This document shows positions 5,817-13,346 of a DNA stretch of 13,471 nt, in pieces. A model generated the notes under the pieces. The model did not search any database. It was not told where the DNA came from and worked only from the letters and a program-made list of their open reading frames with translations. The stretch comes from Bacteroidales bacterium UBA3543. Lineage in GTDB: Bacteria; Bacteroidota; Bacteroidia; Bacteroidales; UBA932. The position numbers and the translations under genes were made by a program. Where the stretch lies: NCBI GenBank assembly GCA_002376715.1, contig DFOK01000099.1, positions 1 to 13,471 on the forward strand, in the 5' to 3' direction. Positions within the stretch are counted from its first letter, which is position 1; each line of letters starts with the position of its first letter.

Positions 5817-8213
5817 TTAATTAAATACCAACGTAAAGTTTGGATCTAATAGTTGTGCGACAGTTGCATTGGCGTATGTATAATAATAACCCCAACTCCA
5901 ATAGCGTGATCTGAAATACAACATAGTGTTTTCAGTGTAAGTGCCGGTCAATGTAAAGGTAACATAACCGCCACTTACCGTATATGAACCTAACTGATTA
6001 GTATGACTGGCATCACTATAAATATAATGATATTGATTTCCGATCGTTCCTGAATAAGGGACGCTAACAGATAACCTATTCACCATAACACTAACCGATA
6101 CGGGAACATCAAAGTCAGGTTCAGGAACATTATGATAAATAAGAAGTGAACGTGTACCGTCAAAAGCTGTTGAGACAAGATCTACGGTAACAGTTGGCGT
6201 AGTCGGTGTTACGTGAATCACGGTCTGACCGGAAGTTCCCTCCAGACCCTCCGTAAGCTCAATTCTCAAGGGCTCATTAGGCTTGTTGACAGTAAAAGTA
6301 AGTTGAATAGGTGTACCTTGTCCATAGTTCTCTCCATTAACCAAAGTCGTATTGGTAATCATTAACGGTAACCTCTTAAAATAGTCAGATGCATCATTAA
6401 AATACTTATTGGAGACAGTAACAGTAATATTATCAGCATCTGTAAAGGTTACTCCTTCATTGGTTGCCATCCAACAGGTTATCCTCTTATACCCCGCAGG
6501 CGTGCCTCCGGGAGTTATGGGTGCATCGGGTAAACTTAAGTATTCAGTCCAAGTTAGTGTTCTCTGAAAAGCAAAGGTACCTCTGCCATGCGCATCGGTG
6601 ATCAATACCAACGGCATAAGTTGACTGCTCGCCGGACCGTCTACTCTGGGATAGAGACTTTTCGTATCAGTGTCAATATAAAAATGTAACGAAAATGCAG
6701 TCGAGTCCAGATCATTTGGAATATCGATATAGACATTGCCGTTTGCATGAGTTACCGGATCCAGCAGATGTGGCTCACAAGTGACATACATTGTCCTTTT
6801 CTCACGAAGGACATATCTGATCTCACGGCTCAGGCCTGAGCCGGAGGCCGTTACCAGAATGGATTGCCTTTTGGCAAGCGCACCGATCGCTCCATCTTTA
6901 ACATCCAATGTCACTTCATTCCATCCGGCCCATTCGCCTGAAAGGGGGGTGTTGGAGAGGACTGTGCCACTGAAGATATTACCATTTGCCACTCCAAACG
7001 TTACACTATTATTGCTGAGAGTGCCCTGTTGGAAGTTTGAGTAATACTTAAATTTAAATTTGACATCATTTGTGGTATTGAGCGTTGTGTCAGTGTAACT
7101 CACAAAGAGTCGTGCCGTACCATCGGAGATATTTGTCAGATTTTTAAGCTGTACATCCGCAGAAAGGTTGTTGAATGCAGTACCGGCTGCAGCCTCAGCT
7201 GCGGTGGCAGAACCTCTTGCGCTGACATGGGTAATCTCAATCTCGTAATTGAAATTGCGGAGTATATGGTAAAATTTGTTGACACCACCCTCATTGTAGA
7301 TCAAATCGATCTTATAGTAAGTGTCATAAGTGTCACTACCATACCTACCCCTGATTATGGCAAAAGTGTTGGTATTATCACCCGGCTGGGTGCGCTCATA
7401 GAGATAGTAGGGCTGGCCCGCAGCCACAAATGAAGCAGCAGAAAGCATAGCCGGGGTATTGGTCAATGTAGCCCCTTCCGGCATATTGCCTATATAACCC
7501 TCCGCGAGAAGCTGAAAGTAGTTTTTACACTCCTTCTCCCCACCGCCAGGCTTCATATATTCCACATAGTTAAGCACCGCAGCATTATATGGAGCCACAG
7601 TTCCTTTGTTGAGGGTGTTAACTACAGTCAAACCGGTAATTGTGAAGTTGGTAACGGCTGCCGTCTTCTTGGCGGTAACCTGCGCGTAATTGCGAAGCAT
7701 CGGGATCCTGGTAAACAGTGCAAGAGTCGCAGGGCTCAACTGCGTACTATCATTTTCGTCTAAGCGAATACCATCAGGAAATTGTATTTTCTGCCAATAA
7801 GCATCCTGATTGCCCTCTACGGCAAGTGAGTTAAAAAGCTCATAGCCGGTACCCGGAAAATCAGCCGGTGTCGCCTTAGAGACCATATGTACGTTACGCT
7901 TGTTGGAAGAGGTAGTAAGAGTACAGAGGAAATTGGCTTGATCGTCGGGAGATTTATTGACATAAGTTGCAGTAGTGCGCTCCACGTACATACCATCACC
8001 GTCAAATACTACAATGTGTAAAGGTAAATATCCAATCGTCAGCGGGTCATCGCCAAACGATTTGGTCATAGGTGACATTTCGGGAAAATTAACACCAATC
8101 CTGACAACCACTTTTTTCCCTTCGATTGGAAAATTATCTACCTTTTCGATATCAAACTTTTGGCAGGAAAAGAGCGCCAGAATCATCATTATGCTGTAAA
8201 GTATCTTCTTCAT
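5817..8213 (-). CDS. DUF4906-type pilus lipoprotein, candidate tip or accessory subunit
   Basis: This is a 798-residue lipoprotein with signal peptide 1-16 and lipobox LFSC (Cys17). The following strand VVVRIGVNF and the TKS step (50-52), then LPLHIVVFDGDGMYV (63-77), form the usual start of a Bacteroidales pilin fold. Further family marks are AYWQKIQFPDGI (138-149), TRIPMLRNYAQVTAK (168-182), the GLTVVNTLNKGTVAPYN region (194-210), YKIDLIY (300-306), FYHILRNFNYEIEI (314-327) and LTNISDGTARLFVSY (359-373). Together these match proteins annotated as DUF4906. The remaining 400 residues look like tandem beta-sandwich repeats and end in an aromatic block (766-780) before FTLVFN. It is the last gene of the four-gene operon, 15 bases after the previous stop. 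It has the best Shine-Dalgarno of the operon (GAGGAGGA). Type V pilus tip proteins are often large; tip or accessory placement is inference. Confidence 0.8.
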   Translation of the reverse strand: MKKILYSIMMILALFSCQKFDIEKVDNFPIEGKKVVVRIGVNFPEMSPMTKSFGDDPLTIGYLPLHIVVFDGDGMYVERTTATYVNKSPDDQANFLCTLTTSSNKRNVHMVSKATPADFPGTGYELFNSLAVEGNQDAYWQKIQFPDGIRLDENDSTQLSPATLALFTRIPMLRNYAQVTAKKTAAVTNFTITGLTVVNTLNKGTVAPYNAAVLNYVEYMKPGGGEKECKNYFQLLAEGYIGNMPEGATLTNTPAMLSAASFVAAGQPYYLYERTQPGDNTNTFAIIRGRYGSDTYDTYYKIDLIYNEGGVNKFYHILRNFNYEIEITHVSARGSATAAEAAAGTAFNNLSADVQLKNLTNISDGTARLFVSYTDTTLNTTNDVKFKFKYYSNFQQGTLSNNSVTFGVANGNIFSGTVLSNTPLSGEWAGWNEVTLDVKDGAIGALAKRQSILVTASGSGLSREIRYVLREKRTMYVTCEPHLLDPVTHANGNVYIDIPNDLDSTAFSLHFYIDTDTKSLYPRVDGPASSQLMPLVLITDAHGRGTFAFQRTLTWTEYLSLPDAPITPGGTPAGYKRITCWMATNEGVTFTDADNITVTVSNKYFNDASDYFKRLPLMITNTTLVNGENYGQGTPIQLTFTVNKPNEPLRIELTEGLEGTSGQTVIHVTPTTPTVTVDLVSTAFDGTRSLLIYHNVPEPDFDVPVSVSVMVNRLSVSVPYSGTIGNQYHYIYSDASHTNQLGSYTVSGGYVTFTLTGTYTENTMLYFRSRYWSWGYYYTYANATVAQLLDPNFTLVFN

Positions 8214-8220
8214 CTCAATA

Positions 8221-8228
8221 TCCTCCTC
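8221..8228 (-). promoter_or_regulatory. Strong Shine-Dalgarno before the last pilus gene
   Basis: The minus strand reads GAGGAGGA directly after the TAA of the previous gene, with 7-8 bases to the ATG at 8213. The other three pilus genes have only weak purine stretches or none, and strong Shine-Dalgarno sequences are uncommon in Bacteroidota. It supports the chosen start. Confidence 0.7.
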
Positions 8229-10574
8229 TTATCTTGGATTTCCCCATTGTTCTACAATCCCATTAGGATTATCTCCCATCATAGGTATACCATAATCCAC
8301 TCCACCTCCATCAAAATCACCTTTCCCATCACCCCAATACCATACATCATAGACACAACGGACAGCTCTTTCAGCTGTTCCTGTTCCGAAACTATTAGCA
8401 GATGAGTCATAATATCTTCCACTAGAAGCCCAATATCTGCCATCGAATAACGTCGGAAAAACTCCTGCATTGGAACGATTGGCTATGAACCAAATCTCCG
8501 CTTCGGTCGGCACACGCCATCTTCCTGCCGGATATCCATTCTCCTGATAGGCTGCACAGCGTTTTTCTGCCTGGGCAAAGGACATATAAGTTGTTTTTCC
8601 ATAAGAGGAAGCTACCTTGTACACAGGGGCAATCATATCGGAAGCCTCATCACCTGTACGGGTTTTGCGATACTGGTTAAGTGTTACTGAAGTATTGTAG
8701 TTGTGAAGTCCTGCGGGAGCGGATGCTTCTGAAAGATTTACTCTCGGATCTCCGATTGCATAACTGCGATTATCTCCTGATAAAAACCCGGCAGCAAGCG
8801 ATCCCACATGAATATTGTACTGGTTCTGGTTATTATTTGTGCCGGTACCGGTAACTCCACCAAAGCGTTGTACCGCACCTAGTTTTCCATTTTGGTCATC
8901 ATATATGAGATCATAAGATGTTCCACTTTTCGACCGATAGCCATATACTATTACTGAACCGTAATTACTGGCAACGAAAGATTTCTCGCCTGTAAGGTAT
9001 ATAGGAGGATATTGCTCTATGACTATAGTTTCGGAAAATCCGTCCTCATTTGTCACTGTAAAATTGATAGTACTCATCGTAAACACACCATCGGGAATAT
9101 TTCTTTCGAATTTAATAATATTACCGGGCTCTACCGACACTTTATAGATGTCCGTAAAGGATTGTGCAATTTGTCCCGGTGGATGGACTATGCGATTTTC
9201 TGTAATGGTGTGAGACGTACCGCCATTACCGGTAATTGGAACTGAAATCTGCTGAAAATTATTCTGCGAATAATTCATGTAGGTAATGGAATTGATCTTT
9301 ACCGATACCGGGGAAGAGCTGGAGTAGTTGAATATTCCTGAGTGTTGATTGATCAGTTCCGCGTAGTTGCGATCTACAGTAAGATATTTAAACTCACGTA
9401 TCTCTGCCTCTATCTTTGCGGTAGTCCAATCTGCTATGATGAGACTGAAAGGTATCTCTAACGGATCTGTTTCCTCAAAATTACCGAGCATACCCACAGT
9501 AATATAAATCTGATAGTAAGAATTACGTTGAAGGTTAGGGCCATGTTGATGGTCGCCAACCGGAATCTGATAGTAAGTGTTGTGTGAGTGCGAATGACCG
9601 GCTATCGGACACAACCAAGGGAGCACCAGTACCAAAGAAGTCGGATCCTTACCACTTGTAGGATCGATGTGGTAAGGATAGCTGTAGTAGGGGATAGTAT
9701 TAAACCAGTACTGAAGTGCTTGTGTAGTATCAGCAGGCATGCGTGACAAGGTTCTTGCCAGTATCATGTTGTTACCCCTGATGGTAAAGTAATCTTCCGG
9801 ATTGGGAGTATAAGGGAAAAGAGTCTCATCAATCCGAGTTTTCCTTGTTCCGTTGAAAATGAAAAGCCTCATATACTGAGGTTGTGGAATCCAAGTTCCA
9901 TCCGGTGTAGTCACTTCCTCTATTTCAGTGATAAAGAGACGGATCTTACAGGCGGAGCGGTTCATCTTTACATGACCGGTTACGGTTGTCCGATCAGCGG
10001 TCAGAGTAACCACAGCGGATCCATCCATTACAAATGAGGGTTCCGTTTGACTGATATAAGGGCCATATTTATTAATCTCCAAATATTTAAGGCTCTTGAT
10101 AGATGTACCTGTATAAGAGGGCGTAGCAGCTGATGCATTTGTCATTATTTGATTGAGTGCAGCCCTGGCAGGATTGGTTGCGTTGGCAATCACGTATACT
10201 TTAGCAGTAGCAGGTGCAGGTATTGAGGGTACCGGACCGAAGATCCTTTCAACCTCAAAAATATTAAGAGGAATATTGACTGTGACAATAGATTGGGAGT
10301 TTGGCGGCAGTACCATTTGCACACAGTGCACGGCATTTGTATTACTATCCGCCTCATTCTTATAGAAGAATACATTTACGGTATCAAGAAGATTTTCATT
10401 GAGGTTAGACTCACCTGCTGCTCCGGTTTCGGGTCCCTTTGTCTCCAGACCCGTTGTTATCAGGGTAAGCCTAAGCTCTCCTTTCGCTTGGGGCACAGGA
10501 TTCTCAAACCAGTTGCAAGAGGCGACCAGAAGCACTGCAAGCAGTAATGTTATATGCAATGTTATTCTTTTCAT
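8229..10574 (-). CDS. Large pilus lipoprotein with C-type-lectin-like end, candidate tip adhesin
   Basis: A 781-residue lipoprotein with signal peptide 1-19 and lipobox LVASC (Cys20). The pilin-like part begins with GELRLTLITTGLETKG (32-47) and LLDTVNVFFYKNE (62-74), and has MNRSACKIRLFITEI (204-218) at the junction between the two pilin lobes. PLEIPFSLIIADWTTAKIE (371-389) closes it. A middle region (about 395-600) reads as beta-sandwich repeats. Residues about 605-745 form a DUF1566/FGE-like C-type-lectin fold: FAQAEKRCAAYQ, GRWRVPTEAEIWFIANR, DGRYWASSGRYYDSS and AERAVRCVYD, with Cys673 and Cys740 placed to form the usual disulfide. A Gly/Asp-rich tail follows. A His cluster lies at 327-344. 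The gene starts 9 bases after the previous stop, with AAAGGG just upstream. A binding role at the pilus tip is inferred from the domain layout. Confidence 0.78.
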   Translation of the reverse strand: MKRITLHITLLLAVLLVASCNWFENPVPQAKGELRLTLITTGLETKGPETGAAGESNLNENLLDTVNVFFYKNEADSNTNAVHCVQMVLPPNSQSIVTVNIPLNIFEVERIFGPVPSIPAPATAKVYVIANATNPARAALNQIMTNASAATPSYTGTSIKSLKYLEINKYGPYISQTEPSFVMDGSAVVTLTADRTTVTGHVKMNRSACKIRLFITEIEEVTTPDGTWIPQPQYMRLFIFNGTRKTRIDETLFPYTPNPEDYFTIRGNNMILARTLSRMPADTTQALQYWFNTIPYYSYPYHIDPTSGKDPTSLVLVLPWLCPIAGHSHSHNTYYQIPVGDHQHGPNLQRNSYYQIYITVGMLGNFEETDPLEIPFSLIIADWTTAKIEAEIREFKYLTVDRNYAELINQHSGIFNYSSSSPVSVKINSITYMNYSQNNFQQISVPITGNGGTSHTITENRIVHPPGQIAQSFTDIYKVSVEPGNIIKFERNIPDGVFTMSTINFTVTNEDGFSETIVIEQYPPIYLTGEKSFVASNYGSVIVYGYRSKSGTSYDLIYDDQNGKLGAVQRFGGVTGTGTNNNQNQYNIHVGSLAAGFLSGDNRSYAIGDPRVNLSEASAPAGLHNYNTSVTLNQYRKTRTGDEASDMIAPVYKVASSYGKTTYMSFAQAEKRCAAYQENGYPAGRWRVPTEAEIWFIANRSNAGVFPTLFDGRYWASSGRYYDSSANSFGTGTAERAVRCVYDVWYWGDGKGDFDGGGVDYGIPMMGDNPNGIVEQWGNPR

Positions 10575-10583
10575 ATCCCTTTT

Positions 10584-12242
10584 CTATGAAGACGGTTGAA
10601 CAATGGTGAACTCTTTCGCCGTACCGTAAACACCCGCGATTTCAAGATAGTTGATCTTGAATGAAACACTGGCTGGCGGAGGGAATACAACCATAATACG
10701 GAGTATATACTCATTGTGCTCATCCGCCGGCTGTGGAAGGTTCTTCTTTATGCGCAATGTGGCATTGGAAGCATCTATTGGACCCGAGGGCTCTATTATT
10801 ACATTGCCGCCACTATCTACGAATGAGAATGCTCCGGTATCTCCTTTCTGTCTCACCAATATCGCCTTCCAGGTACTTCCGCTAGGAGACATAATATTAA
10901 AGTTCACTTCGGCAATTGTGTTGTCCTGTTTCATGATTACATATACATTGCCATTGGCCTGATCTGAATAATCAATCGTACTGATACTATTCTCTACAAA
11001 TGCCGGAAATCCACCTTCAGAAAACGCAACCAATTCCGTGTACTGATAATTGGATTGTTTAACATCCCAGGGATTTGCTTCAAGCTGGAGTATAAGGTCT
11101 GCACCGCTAATACCGGTAATGCGATAATCGATGATATGATTGCGCAGGATGTTGAAATAGGTCGGGGTTGAAGGAAGTTTGCCGTTATCGTCATAATAGG
11201 CAAAATGGATGGCATCATCGAATGTCTGGCCGTTAGAGAGCTGAACAGTAATGGTTGCTTTTTTATCCGCAGAAGCATTGATATTGTCATAGGCCGGAAC
11301 ATAGATCTCATAAATATCATCCGTAATCCTCCTGAAAGGAATGGAACCGGATGAAATTTCCGTTGGTGAGCAGTATTGCTCAGTAGAGATCGTGACACCT
11401 CTTGGGGTGGTCTGTGTAATATTAGGGGCCTTGTATGCTACTGTCGAAAATTTATTGAGCGTAGCACTTACAATATCAAAACCGGTTGCTAACTCACCTA
11501 CAAGTCGCACGCGAATCTTTGAATATGCCCTGAGCACGTTGATATCCCCCAGGTCAGTACGCATATTGTCATGAAATTCGAAATTCTCAAATTTACGCAA
11601 CCCGTACATAGGCATCGGTGCTGACGGGGCGGGCGAGTAAGGAATGGCAGGATTGTAGTTGAATGTACCCCAACCTCCGGCCGCATTATTGGAGATCAGA
11701 TCGTTTAGCGTGGAAGTACCGACATAAAGATCGGGAGTTTCACTCTCTGAAGCCACATCCGAGCCAATTGGATATCGGCCGTTGGCTCCACCATAATTGA
11801 GCAGAGCTACCATCGTAAAGTCCGAATATGCCTGATTGAGCTTTCCGCTGATATAATAAGCCTTATAGACGGGCATGGGCTCCCCTGTAGGATCGGGGTT
11901 TGGAACCAGACCGGACTGGTCGATTAGGATAATATCCTCCAGCGCCGGCCGTAAGGTTTGGAGATATTTTCCATCCTTATCAAAGAAAAGGAACATAAGG
12001 TCTCCATGCTCTATATCAATATAATCTTCGAAACCTGAACCTGGCTCAGTTCCATAATAGGGAGCCTTAGTTTCCGGAGTACTGAACTTACCTGTAGAAA
12101 TGGTGAAACCTATCTCAACCGGCTCGGTGAGAGCACACTTGCTGCAGTCCTCGTAAATGAGATTGCAGGCCGCCATAAGTGACACCAATGACGCCACTAT
12201 CAGCAAGCGTAATAAGGCCGGTATGTTCAGTTTCAATCGCAT
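10584..12242 (-). CDS. Mfa1/fimbrillin-like pilus subunit lipoprotein
   Basis: A 552-residue lipoprotein with signal peptide 1-25 and lipobox LMAAC (Cys26). The stretch after it, CNLIYEDCSKC (26-36), resembles the start of the anchor protein. VEIGFTIST (42-50) and the TKA step (58-60) precede DLMFLFFDKDGKYL (81-94), the typical first strands of Bacteroidales pilins. PMPMYG (210-215) and NVLRAYSKIRVRLVGE (236-251) mark the lobe boundary seen in Mfa-like proteins. The C-terminus GTAKEFTIVQPSS is a plausible donor strand. The length equals that of known Mfa1-type pilins, so this is the best candidate for the shaft, though an adaptor role cannot be excluded. In type V pili the lipidated N-terminal piece is cut off outside the cell and subunits join by strand exchange. 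The gene begins 18 bases after the anchor stop, in an A/T-rich gap without Shine-Dalgarno. Confidence 0.75.
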   Translation of the reverse strand: MRLKLNIPALLRLLIVASLVSLMAACNLIYEDCSKCALTEPVEIGFTISTGKFSTPETKAPYYGTEPGSGFEDYIDIEHGDLMFLFFDKDGKYLQTLRPALEDIILIDQSGLVPNPDPTGEPMPVYKAYYISGKLNQAYSDFTMVALLNYGGANGRYPIGSDVASESETPDLYVGTSTLNDLISNNAAGGWGTFNYNPAIPYSPAPSAPMPMYGLRKFENFEFHDNMRTDLGDINVLRAYSKIRVRLVGELATGFDIVSATLNKFSTVAYKAPNITQTTPRGVTISTEQYCSPTEISSGSIPFRRITDDIYEIYVPAYDNINASADKKATITVQLSNGQTFDDAIHFAYYDDNGKLPSTPTYFNILRNHIIDYRITGISGADLILQLEANPWDVKQSNYQYTELVAFSEGGFPAFVENSISTIDYSDQANGNVYVIMKQDNTIAEVNFNIMSPSGSTWKAILVRQKGDTGAFSFVDSGGNVIIEPSGPIDASNATLRIKKNLPQPADEHNEYILRIMVVFPPPASVSFKINYLEIAGVYGTAKEFTIVQPSS

Positions 12243-12260
12243 TCGATCAGATTCAAATTA

Positions 12261-13346
12261 TTATAGTATTATAGATGACAAAACAACTTTCCATGCTCCT
12301 ATGTATATGTAAGCATTCATCCAGGTATATTCACCATCAGGATCGTCCGGGTCATCGGGGTCATCAGGGTCATCCGGATCGTCCGGATCGGTACCCTCAC
12401 CCGGACCGGTACTTCCGCCAGCCTTTTTGTCCTGAAGGAAGAATATGAAGTGATATTCATCCTGACGGTCGAGGTATTCCTGGTCAGTCATCGGGCTATT
12501 GTAATTGCTCTTTACCAGCAGAAGAAATTCTATCAGAGGTATGGAGAGCACTGTTTTTCCTTTAGTATTTTTGATAGTCATCCGTGCATTGCTGGAGGCC
12601 ATCAGTCTAGAAGTGGCAAATTCTGCCACCGCTGCAGCACCTGCGGTAAGAGTATCCGACTTACTCAGCACCTCTTTACCGGTGGCTGTGTAGTAGGCCT
12701 CATAGTTGACTATGTTGTTGGGAACAATTTCATTGTCCCAGGCAAGAAGTCCGTTGTCATCTGTGATGTGATAGGTAAAATCATCAGGATTGACCGGTTT
12801 GCCGGAAATGTGCTGCAGAATTACACGTATAGAGTTGGTGTTTTTTACCAGCGGTATGGTCACAATGTGAACACCTTCCTCGTCAGGAAATACCACTGAA
12901 TTGAGTGAACCATGATAGAGTGGCTTGAGTTGGTAATCAACAACGGTCACACCACTAACATCTTTCCCATTAGTCTTACAAGTCAACTCGGACTTGGTTG
13001 TCAAGCCCCTCTGGATAACGGGAACTGAAAAGGATTTACCATCCTCCAGGCCACACCAGGCGACAAGATCATAGGTACCCGGCTCCATATCGACCTCCAT
13101 TGAATAGTCGCCGCTACCAAGTTGGGACCCCTGATCGGTCTTCTGGAAAACAAGTTTTCCATTGGCATCAAAGGCAAAGAGTGACACCGATGTGACCTCA
13201 TGTGCAAAGGCGTCAGCATATTTCATATTGTAGTCATACCTAAAGACTACTCGATACTTTGGATCGCAGTCGCCCTCATATTCATATATCACGCTACAGG
13301 AGGTCATCGCAATAAATATGAGCAGCAAATAGATCAATCGTTTCAT
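12261..13346 (-). CDS. FimB/Mfa2-family pilus anchor lipoprotein
   Basis: This 361-residue protein is the first gene of the operon. The signal peptide 1-16 ends in lipobox MTSC (Cys17). The sequence CSVIYEYEGDCDPKYRVVFR (17-36) followed by YDYNMKYADAF (37-47) and VTSVSLFAFDANGKLVF (51-67) is the hallmark start of FimB/Mfa2 proteins. TNSIRVILQHISG (170-182) and EYLDRQDEYHFIFFL (290-304) are further family marks. Residues 320-337 are six Asp-Pro-Asp repeats, followed by a C-terminal strand (AYIYIGAWKVVLSSIIL). In P. gingivalis this family stays lipid-anchored in the outer membrane, holds the pilus base and limits its length. Consistent with that, no TK step is found after the first strand. An in-frame GTG at 13352 is rejected because it overlaps the GGAG (13352-13355); the ATG at 13346 has 5-base spacing to it. 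Confidence 0.88.
   Translation of the reverse strand: MKRLIYLLLIFIAMTSCSVIYEYEGDCDPKYRVVFRYDYNMKYADAFAHEVTSVSLFAFDANGKLVFQKTDQGSQLGSGDYSMEVDMEPGTYDLVAWCGLEDGKSFSVPVIQRGLTTKSELTCKTNGKDVSGVTVVDYQLKPLYHGSLNSVVFPDEEGVHIVTIPLVKNTNSIRVILQHISGKPVNPDDFTYHITDDNGLLAWDNEIVPNNIVNYEAYYTATGKEVLSKSDTLTAGAAAVAEFATSRLMASSNARMTIKNTKGKTVLSIPLIEFLLLVKSNYNSPMTDQEYLDRQDEYHFIFFLQDKKAGGSTGPGEGTDPDDPDDPDDPDDPDDPDGEYTWMNAYIYIGAWKVVLSSIIL
12335..12388 (-). repeat. Six tandem 9-base units coding Asp-Pro-Asp
   Basis: On the plus strand six units of the form CATCxGGxT or CGTCCGGxT follow each other without gaps. On the coding strand each gives Asp-Pro-Asp (residues 320-337 of the anchor protein). Units differ mainly at silent positions, with several Asp and Pro codons used. 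Copy number could vary between strains. The repeats form an acidic, stiff linker between the globular part and the final strand. Confidence 0.9.

Noticed and set aside
12335..12388. CRISPR-like or regulatory direct repeats.
   Set aside because: The 9-base units are in frame, have no spacers, and encode a clear Asp-Pro-Asp linker.
12450..12899. 149-codon open frame on the plus strand.
   Set aside because: It is antisense to the FimB/Mfa2-type anchor gene, which has lipobox and family motifs.
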